From: Cristatella mucedo
Lineage: Eukaryota; Bryozoa; Phylactolaemata; Cristatellidae
Assembly (NCBI GenBank): GCA_009760855.2
Contig: WPIO01000026.1
Location: forward strand, 1,270,001-1,334,000
DNA: 64,000 nt
Direction of reading: 5' to 3'
The notes beneath the pieces were generated by a model. That model did no database searches, had not been told where the DNA came from, and saw only the letters and a program-made list of their open reading frames with translations. How positions within the stretch are numbered: position 1 is the first letter of the stretch; each line of letters starts with the position of its first letter. Positions 1 through 13,045 of this stretch are shown here, one piece after another. Position numbers and translations under genes: made by a program.

Positions 1-770
1 TCTAGGCACTTTAAATTGGACCAAAAGGAAGTATCGTATTTCAATTGGTTAGCGATGACATGCTCTCGGTCAGCAGTCATTGGAGCAAAAAGAACGATTA
101 ACATGAAGCCAGAAAACTCAGTGAAAAACAAGTGGGTTTTCAGCTTCTCTTCACGTCACGTCAGAGGATGTCGTGACGTCATTCGGGAGTTTCTTCCAGA
201 CTTAGCGAGCATACGAGCAGAAGGCATGGTCTCTATTTGATTTTTGATTTGTTAGACGTTCAGCTTAACGACGATCCACACGACCACCATGCCCAGCCTA
301 ATTGGAGTGCACTTCTGGTAGAGTGGGCTGGAGCCAGAAAAGGAAGCGACCTACCTAAAAGTGAGTGGCACAACCTTGAAGTCGATGGGATGCTTGATTT
401 GGAGCCAGTGCAGATCGGTGAGAAGTGGCGTGATGTGGCAACTGCGACGCTCGCAACAGACGAGCCTTTCCTTAGAGTTGTGTACCAACTGCGAGTGTCA
501 TTGAATTGTGTAGGCCGAAAAACCTGTGAATAGCGAGTTACAGAAATTGACTCGGGACATCACGAATGCATGCAGCCGCTTGGATAGGATGGATGCCCTT
601 GGCCAAGCGGACTGGAATGCTTGTAATCTTTCATGCAACTGAAAGTTAGTAGATTTGACTGACTGTGAAGCTGATCTGGTCGCCTTTTGAAAGGTCGCTT
701 TGTAAGCAGAACAACCAGATTGAGTGCAGATGCTACAGATACGAGATATTCTTGCCGGGCCCATTTTAAG
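1..770 (-). mobile_element. Family A LINE fragment, reverse strand, truncated by window start
   Basis: Reverse complement of the family A C-terminal region. Recognisable blocks are TGGAGCCAG, CTTGAAGTCGATG, GTGCAGATCGG and TGTGGCAACTGCGACGCT. The first bases (TCTAGGCACTTTA) match the 3' hairpin flank. Divergent and full of stops. Confidence 0.8.
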
Positions 771-1278
771 GAATTCTCGCCGTTTGATCTCTTAGCTTGC
801 GCATGCGTGAAGGATTCGATTTCCTAACCGCGATGGTGATACAGCGGCTACCACCGAGTACAATCAATCGAAAGAGCTCTCCTGGAGCCTACTGCGACCT
901 TATCTTAAGCTATTTGTCAGAAGAATCGGTCCATCGGCTTTCTGCCAGATGCTTCCTCCCCAGGCTCCCTAATCCAGCTTGCACACAATGGAGCTAGGTG
1001 CTTTTATCAGCAAATTAGCGCGTGTTTATCGGATATTTTTGTGAGCTAATGGGTGCTCCCGTAAAGCAAAAGGCATTCGATCAGTGCGTAAGTTTGAAGC
1101 TTGCTAGCCGCAACTTAAAACTTAGCTCTAACTTAAAGAAGTCTCTCGAGCTTATGGACATGTATACAGCTTCGCTAGCATAGAAAATCCGAGCGTGCGT
1201 TTGTACTAGTAGCCATTGGTCGTTGCAGTAGCACGGCCTCTCATTTTTATAGATAAAGAGGACACTCGCGAATTCATT

Positions 1279-1352
1279 GAAGTTCCTAGAAAGAGATTGA
1301 GTTCTCTCTGAGCGCGCTATATCAAATGTATTATTTTTATTATTATTTAATT
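1279..1352 (+). mobile_element. LINE-type 3' tail fragment
   Basis: CCTAGAAAGAGATTGAGTTC followed by a GCGC-containing stem and ATTATT repeats, matching the family A 3' terminus only. Confidence 0.7.
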
Positions 1353-1984
1353 TAGCCATGCACTTTAGTCTGATTCTGTTTGTCTGATCAATTATTCGAA
1401 AAAAAATGGACAACTAGCTACTTAAGGAAAATGTCACTCAATAATTTGATTTAATCAATTGTACGGTCTGTCGTGCGGAGGTACGCCGACATGGGAACGG
1501 TCATATAAAAAGACGAACACGTCATATCATACCTTCCACGTCATTATCATACCTTTTGAAAACTATCGACAGTTTAAACACAAATTTGTGACTCTGGCAA
1601 AAAGTGTCTGATCATTTAAAACCAATTGATGATCAATTGATGACGATCAATGTCTGATCGGTAGAGATCATCGATCCCCAATTAGTGGATATCACTCGCC
1701 GTGTCATGTCTAGCACCACGATAAAATCTGTAGCTGCTCAGCTGCTTGTGGTACTATAGGAAAATGAATGATCCGTATGCTATAATCTTGAGAAACCTTC
1801 GCTCATAATGATGGCAAGATGTTCGTGGATATTTGTCTATCATATTGCTATGCACATGAAAGCGATAACCAATCGTCGTAGGGTAATTTGTAGCACGACG
1901 TCGGTATTGATACCTCTGTCAGAACAAAGACATTCGACTATTTATTGAGTAGTAACAGCAGTCTCGTTCAGAACTACTTTCTTA

Positions 1985-2435
1985 CAAGGCTAGGCAGCAT
2001 ATCATCAGCTTTTCTTACTCAAATCGCTTAGCTCTGCATCGAGCCAACCTCAAATTCTTTGGAGACCTATCTTTCGTGCATATGCTTCCAAAACCTGGAA
2101 CTCACTCCTGACTAATGTCACGACATCCTCAGACTTGACGTTTAAATTTAGCTAAAAGCGCACCTGTTTCTAATATCATTTGCTGGGCTCTTGTGATTTG
2201 CTCTGTGTTTGCTTATGTGTGCTCGCACTATGCATGCCACCACTAATCAGATTTACATTTTGACAATGCATGTTACCTCTAAAAATGGTATGCTTTTTGA
2301 CATTGTGCATTTTATCCCTAACCATTTGATCATGCTTCCTTTACAACATATGTAAAGTGCCTAGAAAGAGATTAAGTTATCTAATGGCGCTATACAATTA
2401 TATTATCATTATTATTATTATTATTATTATTACAG
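1985..2435 (+). mobile_element. Family A LINE fragment (3' end)
   Basis: Decayed C-terminal codons (TTTGGAGAC, CCTGGAACTCACTCC), the 3' UTR (GCTTATGTGTGCTC, ATGCATGCCACCACTAA), hairpin CCTAGAAAGAGATTAAG and a (ATT)n tail ending near 2435. Confidence 0.85.
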
Positions 2436-2583
2436 TTGACGAGCTCACCAGGACCTATAGAGCTCCGACCGATATTGCACACGCAATGGAGGCGCGAATC
2501 TCTTTTCCGTGGCAGTCAAAGTTGGTTCAGGTCCTGTCTGTCGAAATGAGCTGTTATGACGGCACTTCTACTTTTTTGAACCC

Positions 2584-2585
<2 letters not shown>

Positions 2586-2662
<77 letters not shown>

Positions 2663-2710
2663 GAGTGTGTGTGTGGGTATGGGTGTGTTTGTGTGTGTGC
2701 GTGTATGTGT
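2586..2710 (+). repeat. (TG)n microsatellite
   Basis: About 125 nt of TG repeat with GCGTGTGAG interruptions occurring twice, which suggests internal duplication. The Cys-Val and Thr-His open frames across it are artefacts of the repeat. Confidence 0.97.
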
Positions 2711-3289
2711 CACTTTGATTGATTAGTTCTGTATGTTTACATATACATATTAGGTTGGCTTATGTAGTGTAAAAGAGCAGCTATAAAGAGCTTTTACTGG
2801 GTTGAAAGAACACTGCAGACTGAGACTGCTCAGAAATTACGTCACCACCTGGAGGTTATCACTGGCAATTGGGAATGTCCCTCAGCGATAGCAAGTACGA
2901 AGATTTAGGCCCAGCCAAGCCAGGCTGCCTAATTTTGTTTGGGATCTGGAAGTGGCTTGGGGCGGTAGCAAGATCAAATTCGGCTCCGCTCTTAGAGATT
3001 CTGGATATTTCTGGTACGAATGAAAATTGGCTGATCTTTTGGCTGATCTTTTGGCAGACTTCTTACTCTGATCCGAAACGCAGCAGCATGCACTGCCAGC
3101 GCTGCTAAGGGTGGTATTTATTTTTCAAATGCAGCTGGTTAAGAGCATTTAGAAATAGAAAGACACTAAAAAATTAGTGTACCTTTAGTACACCAAAAAA
3201 CTGTATCATTTCTTTATTTAGTATTTTAAATAGTGTTATTCTTAAATGAAAAGCGGGCAGTTCTTGCTTGTATTCTACTAATGAGTGCC

Positions 3290-3483
3290 GCGTGAATTGG
3301 TGCCGTGGTGGCACACTAGGTAAGGCGGTTGCTTTTCACGACCTCGGGACCGAGGTCGTGGGTTCAAATCCTGCAGTGAGCAATCCTTTATTGCAGCTGC
3401 AACCAGTGGTGATAGCCGTAAAGGCTTTTCTGTCTCTATGCAAAAGAGGCTGCTAAATCAGCTAGTATTATTTATTATTTATG
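3290..3483 (+). mobile_element. tRNA-derived SINE, type 1
   Basis: Pol III box A-like GGCACACTAGGTAAGGCG and box B-like GGGTTCAAATCC, then a tRNA-unrelated body (CAGTGGTGATAGCC, AAAGAGGCTGCTAAATCAGC) and a TATTTATT tail. A perfect 10-bp inverted repeat with a 4-nt loop (3337-3360) lies between the boxes. Same layout as the copies at 14440, 43805, 46905 and 51872. Confidence 0.85.
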
Positions 3484-3499
3484 AGCAATTCCGGAGCTA

Positions 3500-4372
3500 C
3501 GAGTTGCATCAGCTCGAAATCTAGGTGTCATATTCCAAAGCGACCTCTCGTTAGACGACCACATCAGCTCCACAGTCAAATCCGCCTATTTTCAGCTTCA
3601 TAACATTGCTAAAATTCGGGCTTGTTTAGATAAGGATACCACGTCCAAGTTGGTCCATGCATTCGTGACATCTCGTCTCGACTTCTGCAACTCACTGCTT
3701 ACTGGCCTACTAGAATGTGCGATCAGGCGATTGCAGCTGGTGCAAAACTCTGCAGCTAGGCTTGTCTGTCGTGAGCGTCGCAGTTGCCACATTACTCCAC
3801 TTCTCGCCGACCTGCACTGGCTACCAGTCAAGCAACGGATTGACTTCAAGGTTTTGTCGCTCACTTTTAGGTCTCTTCATTCTATGGCTCCAGCCTACCT
3901 TTCAGATATACTACCCCATCAGGCAAAGCATCGTACCACTCGCTTTTCTGAATCCAACAGTCTAGAAATACCTCGTACAAACCTTAAATCCTTTGGAGAC
4001 TGTGCATTTAGCTCGTATGCTCCCACAGCCTGGAACTCCCTCCCGACCTGCATCAGAACATCCCCTGACCTGACCACATTTAAAAGAAACTTAAAAACAT
4101 ACCTATTTAGGACAGCATTTAGTGGGTCCTTGTGATTCGTCCTCGATGTGCTTATGCGTGCTGACAATGTTCGTGCTGCCACTAACCACATTTGCACGCT
4201 GACCCAGTGCATGTAACCCCTAACCTTGTTATTCATTTTGTTTGTTTTTCAGGCATGATTTTACTTACTATTCTGTTGCGTATCACTTTGCAGCAAATGT
4301 AAAGCGCCTAGAAAGAGATTAAGTTCTCTGAGGGCGCTTTATCAAGTGCAATATTATTATTATTATTATTAT
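3500..4372 (+). mobile_element. Family A LINE, 5'-truncated recent copy
   Basis: Nearly identical (about a dozen differences over roughly 870 nt, by eye) to the last quarter of the 9592-13045 element. The C-terminal frame is still open (to SGSL*, 4133-4135), followed by the 3' UTR, terminal hairpin and (ATT)n. The low divergence indicates recent activity. Confidence 0.92.
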
Positions 4373-4447
4373 AACAAATGAAAAGGTCAGAGATACTGAC
4401 ATTTATTACTTTCAGTATATTTTAGTAGCCGGTATATTTATTTATTT

Positions 4448-4808
4448 ATTTAGAGGTAGTACAGGTACGACGGTACGGCGGCACTCATTATTGACGTTGC
4501 CGTTCCGTTCGACAATGACGACGATGCTCTGACGAAGACAGCAGATCGTAATGTCGTTAAGTATGTAAGCATCGTACGTAACTTTTCGACCCAGGGGCGG
4601 ACGTCGGCCTCGGTGTTACCGTTCGTCATTGGAGCTCTTGGGTAGCGGTAGCCGGGCAACGAGCAGTGCCTCAACGCACTCGGCATCAAGTCATAAGCAT
4701 ACCGAATGCTATTCCGAAGTTGTGCTGGAGCAATGCGGCGTGCGGCAGTGCCAAGGTCAAGGGCCCGGTTCTCCACAGGAGAAGCGACCGCGTCGTCGTT
4801 CGGCACGG
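4448..4808 (-). CDS. Unrecognised 118-codon ORF, reverse strand
   Basis: I do not recognise this protein. The frame runs from ATG 4804-4806 to a stop at 4450-4452 and encodes a mixed-composition polypeptide (PWVEKLRTMLTYL in the middle) in a GC-rich island of about 400 nt inside AT-rich DNA. The stop is followed on the same strand by overlapping AATAAA motifs (about 4438-4449). The plus strand also ends with AATAAA and an A-run (4876-4890), so the island may be a retroposed transcript from either strand. A chance ORF is quite possible. Confidence 0.2.
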
Positions 4809-4879
4809 TAACGCTCAGCCCGCGGGGGAGGACAGCAGGCTGGCTACCTGCGCTTGTGTAATATTATGACTTATTAATA

Positions 4880-6020
4880 AAGAAAAAAAGCTATATACAG
4901 CCATATATATATTTCGTATCCCTCATTTGCATTTCCTCTGTTACTGCACAGAAAACCAAAACGGAGAGCGATTTGTTCAATGTTCACTGAATAAATTACC
5001 TAATTTGATAGTGCATGGCAGTTTTTCCGTTTTCAATTATCAATTCATCATAATAATGCAATTTTTTTAATGCTCTTTTAGTACGAACATGCATAATCTA
5101 CTGGCCTGCATTTCCTAAGGCTTGGCGACACCACTTGCGACAAGTATGACGCATTTGATGCGCTTTCTAGAGCATGGCTACAGCTTCCAGTCAACGTTTT
5201 GATAACATTTGTGACAATAATTGCTGACCTGCCTATCTTTCAAGAAATGAAAGGTAGCTTTTATTCGTAGCCAATCAGAAATTTCACGCTAATGTTGAGA
5301 CGAAATCAGGAAAATCGGGTTGTCGACGCTCGAATGTGGCACTACCGCCTGCTACTCATTAGGCTGACTTCTTAAAGTTCAGTTTGGAAATTGCCAATCC
5401 ACGTTAAGGCCATCAGGTAAAAGGATACGCTGCGGCATACAAGATGTTGCATTTTAGAGCAACTGCAGGACTTCCGCCAATTCCAATAAATAATACTGGT
5501 CATCCAGGCCTAATTGTTCTGGTAATATTGAACCCGAAGCTCCTATAGTGTGAATAAAAAGCAATACTTGCGTTTTTCCGGTAGCGTTCAAAGCAAGTAC
5601 CGTAGTGACTCGCGCTTTGTCTCTCTTTGAATTTAAGATCCTATTTGAGCGATCGTAGCTTTACGTAGTGCAGAAGTAAAGAAAACGACGCTTTTCATTG
5701 ATTTTGTATATGTATATCACCCAAGCATGCTGTTTGATCTGCTGGCACATTAAAAGCTGAATTTTAGAATTTGTGTAACTTGAAGTTTAGCAGAGCCATT
5801 CCCTCCTTTACATTTCAAACGCTCTGAAAAGGTAGCTATTTTCAAAAATTCGGCGGCTTGTTGGTATTGTGAGCGGAATCGGAAAGTTTTTGCCAGTTCG
5901 CGGTGACTTGATATTAGCCATTTGCACAACTCTTAAAGTACTGGAATTTCGACCAAGGGATTGTATGCAGCTTGAGAAGAATGACTAAACTACATAGCTT
6001 GCATAAACTTGTGTACGCAT
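4880..6020. other. Unassigned AT-rich intergenic DNA
   Basis: No conserved coding, RNA or repeat signature recognised. Frames are short and interrupted. Confidence 0.5.
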
Positions 6021-6030
6021 ATATATATAG

Positions 6031-8221
<2,191 letters not shown>

Positions 8222-9552
8222 AGGCCGTAATTGACTGCAGGAGACTTCAGCATTCCCGTTGACAGTTCTTGCAACAGTCAGTCCGCTCATTTCCCGACTG
8301 TCTGGAGAACTTTGGTTTGGTCCAAAACTTAAATCATGCCACTCATATCGATTGCCATATCCTGGATCTCGTTATCCCTAAGGATTTCTGCTCCACTGAC
8401 CTCTTTCTGTGCCCGCTTAATATCTCTGATAACTGATTGAGTGTCGTTTGCTGTCCCTGTTTTGTTGTACCCGCACGGCAACGTCGAATTGTCCTGCGGC
8501 GCTACTTGAAAGGCATTGACCTGGAGAAATATTTGAAATCTATCTTTGAGGCAGGTCTTCTTGATCTGCACCCAGACTCGGCCGACAGCCTCTATACCCT
8601 TACTGATACAGTGAACATGAAACTTAAGAGTGCCCTTGACGAGCGTGCTCGCGTAAATTATGTCGGTGCACACTGAAATGTGAATGTCCCTGCCCTGGCA
8701 TGCCTACATATCTATCAGCTGCCTTCGATCTCGATACTGTGGATCACGATTCACGCCTACGTGAACGATTGAGAACAACGATCGGTCTGGCAGACAAGGC
8801 ACTGGCGTGATTTACACCATACTTGTCCGATCGTGTTCAATCGGTGTCATTTGGGGCTCCCGTCTCGTCTACCCGGCCAGTCACTTGCCGAGCTCACAAA
8901 GGGTCCACCATCGGTCCTTTCCTGTTCTTCGTGTAAACTGAACCTCTCTGGGAAGTGTGATTCGGGCCCATCGAATCGGCTATGACATCTATGCTGATGA
9001 TACTCAGCTGATCTGTCGGCTAAACCGTCGGAAGTTTCGGCAGTGACTAATAAAGTAAATGCTCGCCATGCAGGCGTTCGATCCTGGGTGTCGGCAAATT
9101 TCCCTAAACTAGACAACGATAAAATGGAGCTGCTACTCATAGGACACCCCAACGCCCGGCAGAACTAGAAGACATTGCTCTCTAATAGCCGATGCTGGTG
9201 TGATACCACCACCACGTGCTCGGAATTAAGGTGTCATCTCGGACAGCTGCCTAAATTTGGAAAGTTCTATTAGGAAGACTACCTTCACAGCTATCCATCA
9301 CGTTCGATCCCTATCTAAGACTAGGGACTGTCTACCAAAGGAGCTAGCAAAGCATTTAATTAGCTCACTAATTCTGCCTTGGATATATTATTGCAATTTC
9401 GTTTTGGCTGGAATACCAAAAAAGCCATTAGGTCACTCCAGCTTGTGATGAATATGGCTGCAAGGTTAGTTGACAAATCCAAGAGGTTTGACCAGGTGTC
9501 TCATTTTTTGGAGGATCTTTCTGGCTTTAGGTTGATCAACGGGTACAGTCAA
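8222..9552 (+). mobile_element. Family B LINE, decayed
   Basis: Degraded CR1/L2-like element. Endonuclease end near 8240-8380 (GDFS, then an H-x-LDLVIP-like stretch), RT fragments near 8715-9010 (FDLDTVDHD, YLSDRVQSV, DIYADDTQLI) and the C-terminal domain to 9552 (HHVRSLSKTRDCLPKELAKH, LILPWIYYCN). Multiple stops and frameshifts. It stops where the 5' region of the family A element begins, so family A may have inserted here. Confidence 0.75.
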
Positions 9553-9591
9553 TAAAGTGCAAAGTATTGACGTAAGTATCGTAGCGCGTAA

Positions 9592-10527
9592 GAAATTACG
9601 TGCCTATGGACATCTAAACGCTTATCGCTTCGGGCTGCTGGGTCTCCCACGCCGGCGGCTGCATTAGCTACGCCGGCGGCTAGTAACCTACTTGTTAGTT
9701 ATGGTCGTCAGCAGCTGCTATCGCTTCGTCATCGTATATCAAATGCATTCCTAGATATTAATGTTGTTGCTAAGATTCATGAACTATGCATTAACAAAAG
9801 GAAAGCACCCCGTAGCCGCCGCGGTGGCCGGAACCGCCAGCTTAGACGCTGCTCGTTTGGTATTCCTAGCATTGTCTCGAACCGCTTAGCACGCTCCCCC
9901 GCATGCGTCACTGTAAATCTCTCAAACTTAGTGGTCATCAGGCCTGTTGTAACCCAATCGGCCAGACTTAACGCTTGCCTTTGGAATCCTCGCTCAATGT
10001 GCAATAAACCTCTAGTAATAAACGACCTTATTTCTGAAAATGGTATCGACCTGCTCGCCCTAACTGAAACTTGGCTGAAATCGATAAACTGCCCGACAAT
10101 TAAAGACGCTACTCCATCTGGTTTCACGTTCTTTCACACCCCTAGATCAATCAAAACTGGAGGTGGAGTTGCTATGATCGTGCGCTCGAAATTCAACTTC
10201 AAGCCATTTGCGGTACCCTCGAAGCAGTCTTTTGAATCAATTGTCCTGGTCTCACCCGAAAACAAGCTACCGATAGTGGCAGTAGTCTATCGCCCACCAG
10301 GTACCAAATCCTCCTTTATCTCAGATTTCTCCGATCTCATTTCGATTCTGTGTGCAAGAAATCGATCCTTCCTCGTTATGGGTGATTTCAACGTTCACTT
10401 TGATAACTTATCTGACGCTTTCAGCACCGAATTTCGTACATTGACAGACTCATTATCTCTTGTGACTCATGTGCATGGCCCTACCCACATCAAGGGTCAC
10501 ACACTCGACCAAATTTTTCTCATATAA
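9592..10527 (+). pseudogene. Family A LINE ORF, endonuclease part (frameshifted)
   Basis: Open reading frame encoding a basic N-terminus (RKAPRSRRGGRNRQ), then an APE-type endonuclease with the conserved Glu (TETW), Tyr (VYRPPG), Asp/Asn (GDFNVH) and HTLDQIF. It stops at 10525 because of an apparent extra base in a T5 run (about 10516-10520). The last catalytic motif, SDH, falls in the next frame. Endonuclease nicking starts target-primed reverse transcription in this class. Confidence 0.85.
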
Positions 10528-12061
10528 CTGCACTTTGTCATCACCAGTTATCACCAAATCCTGCTTATCTGACCACATGCAGATCTCATTCAATCTACAG
10601 TGTGTGCCCACATTCTCCTCTAAAATAACCTGTGAATCGCGAAACCTCAAGACCCTTGACATCGGTGCTGTCCGTGCGAGCATATCTGCTTCACCTTTGC
10701 TGCTCAGTCCTCCCTCCGATCTGTCATCACTGGTAGATTGCTACAACACGACACTAGCTGACACGCTCGACGAGTTTGCACCTTTGACAAAGCGCACTGT
10801 GCGCCCCCGCCCAGACGGCCTATGGTTTACCACAGACATTAAACTAGCCAAGTCTACTAAACGAAAGCTTGAAAAGGCATACAAAAGATCCGGACTAACT
10901 GTCCATCGACAGGCAAATGCAGACTACTGTAGGTCGTACCAATCGATCCTAGCAAAGGCCAAGTCTAGCTTCTATAGAAACATTGTTGAATCACAGATGC
11001 ACAATCCAAAAATGCTGATGTCGACAATAAACCATCTCCTCAACCGTTCCCAGGTTAGCTCCTTACCTGATGATCCTTGTGATGATCTAGCCGATCGCTT
11101 CTCTCGATTCTTTGTGCAGAAGATAGACAAAATCAGGGAATCCATCCCTGCGATGACAACCTTCCCACTAGAATGCTGTTCCTCGGTTCCTGGCTGCGCC
11201 TCAATGTCTGCATTTAAACAGGTCACTAGTGATGTAGTCCTAAAGCTCGTATCTCAATCAAAGAAGACAACAAGTCCACTGGACCCTATTCCCACTGTCC
11301 TGCTCCTACGTTGCATTGATCTGCTGCTGCCATGCATAACCAACATCATTAATATGTCATTAGCCTCAGGTCAGGTCCCAGCACCTTTCAAAAACGCTGT
11401 AGTCAGGCCACTTCTCAAGAAAGCTACACTAGACCAAGAGAACTTAAGCAACTACCGCCCAGTCTCCCTTCTACCATTCCTATCAAAGACACTGGAACGG
11501 GTCGTGGCAGACCAGCTGAACTCGTATATCGAAACCTCACACCTTGCTAGTAAGTTCCAGTCTGGCTTTAGAGCTAATCACTCCACAGAGTCAGCATTGC
11601 TTCGGGTATACAACGACCTACTTAGGAATGCAGACATGGGTAGAGTGTCTCTTCTTGTTTTGCTCGATCTTTCGGCAGCTTTTGATACCATCGATCACAA
11701 AGTTCTTCTAGAGCGCCTCTCATCTCGCCTGGGCATCACTGGCACTGCTCTGCAGTGGTTCAGGTCCTATCTCAGTGGGAGACTCCAGAGTGTTGAAGTG
11801 AATGGACAAAGATCATCTGAAGTACCTCTAAAATATGGAGTACCTCAGGGCTCTGTGCTAGGTCCGGTCCTTTTCACCGTTTATACTCTCCCTCTCGCTG
11901 ATGTGATTGCCAAGCACAATCTAGGCTTTCACTTCTATGCGGATGACACTCAGTTGTACCTTTGCTTTGATCCCTCCCAGCCTTCGAGCACCTCAAATTC
12001 TCTCAACTCACTTGCTGCATGCATTGATGACATCCGATCATGGATGGCAGCAATTTTCTAA
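10511..12061 (+). pseudogene. Family A LINE ORF, reverse transcriptase part
   Basis: Continues the polyprotein one frame over. Contains the end of the endonuclease (SDHMQ), a linker, and a full RT domain with the catalytic YADD box and the DLSAAFDTIDH Asp. The frame ends at 12059-12061 after IRSWMAAIF. Other copies read AAN(Y/F)LKLN here, so one A is missing in GCAGCAA(A)TTTT. Confidence 0.85.
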
Positions 12062-12109
12062 AACTAAACGATGATAAAACTAACTTACTAGTTATGGGCA
12101 AACCTAGTG

Positions 12110-12799
12110 TTATTCAGAAAATTGGAAAGGCTGACTTTCAAAATTGGCTCTGCCAGCATATCTCCAGTTGCATCAGCTCGAAATCTAGGTGTCATATTCC
12201 AAAGCGACCTCTCGTTAGACGACCACATCAGCTCCACAGTCAAATCAGCCTATTTTCAGCTTCATAACATTGCTAAAATTAGGGCTTGTTTAGATAAGGA
12301 TACCACGTCCAAGTTGGTCCATGCATTCGTGACATCTCGTCTCGACTTCTGCAACTCACTGCTTACAGGCCTACCAGCATGTGCGATCAGGCGATTGCAG
12401 CTGGTGCAAAACTCTGCAGCTAGGCTTGTCTGTCGTGAGCGTCGCAGTTGCCACGTTACTCCACTTCTCGCCGACCTGCACTGGCTACCAGTCAAGCAAC
12501 GGATTGACTTCAAGGTTTTGTCGCTCACTTTTAGGTCTCTTCATTCTATGGCTCCAGCCTACCTTTCAGATATACTACCCCATCAGGCAAAGCATCGTAC
12601 CACTCGCTTTTCGGAATCCAACAGTCTAGAAATACCTCGTACAAACCTTAAATCCTTTGGAGACCGTGCATTTAGCTCGTATGCTCCCACAGCCTGGAAC
12701 TCCCTCCCGACCTGCATCAGAACATCCCCTGACCTGACCACATTTAAAAGAAACTTAAAAACATACCTATTTAGGACAGCATTTAGTGGGTCCTTGTGA
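12110..12799 (+). pseudogene. Family A LINE ORF, C-terminal domain
   Basis: Encodes the post-RT region: ARNLGVIFQSDLSLDDHISS, then RLDFCNSLLTGLP and LHWLPVKQRIDFKVL, ending RTAFSGSL. It is the segment retained in most truncated copies in this window. It lost register from the RT by two single-base changes in 12047-12135. Almost identical to 3504-4135. Confidence 0.85.
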
Positions 12800-13045
12800 T
12801 TCGTCCTCGATGTGCTTATGCGTGCTGACACTGTTCATGCTGCCACTAACCACATTTGCATGCTGACCCAGTGCATGTAACCCCTAACCATGTTATTCAT
12901 TTTGTTTGTTTTTCAAGCATGATTTTACTTACTATTCTATTGCGTATCACTTTGCAGCAAATGTAAAGCGCCTAGAAAGAGATTAAGTTCTCTGAGGGCG
13001 CTTTATCAAGTGCAATATGATTATTATTATAATATTATTATTGAC

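Larger units (their letters stand above)
9592..13045 (+). mobile_element. Family A LINE (CR1/L2-like), near full-length
   Basis: Non-LTR retrotransposon. The first open stretch (9592-10527, no early ATG; first Met at 9931) holds an APE endonuclease: LLALTETWL, VYRPPG, GDFNVH. After a frameshift near 10510 the frame continues with SDHMQISF and the reverse transcriptase to 12061: [42 protein letters not shown]. Two more one-base shifts (about 12047 and 12135) separate the RT from the C-terminal domain, open to 12799. The 3' UTR ends in a conserved hairpin (about 12965-13010) and an ATT-rich tail. The stretch 9570-9780 upstream is probably element 5' end. The copy cannot make one intact protein as read. 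It lies next to an older family B copy. Confidence 0.92.

Noticed and set aside
3290..3483. Functional tRNA gene
   Set aside because: Box A and B are present, but a full cloverleaf with acceptor stem is not, and the same body and tail recur at several sites, so these are SINEs.
10500..10530. Programmed ribosomal frameshift in the LINE
   Set aside because: Endonuclease and RT are one continuous ORF in this class, and two further indels at homopolymers point to mutation or sequencing error.
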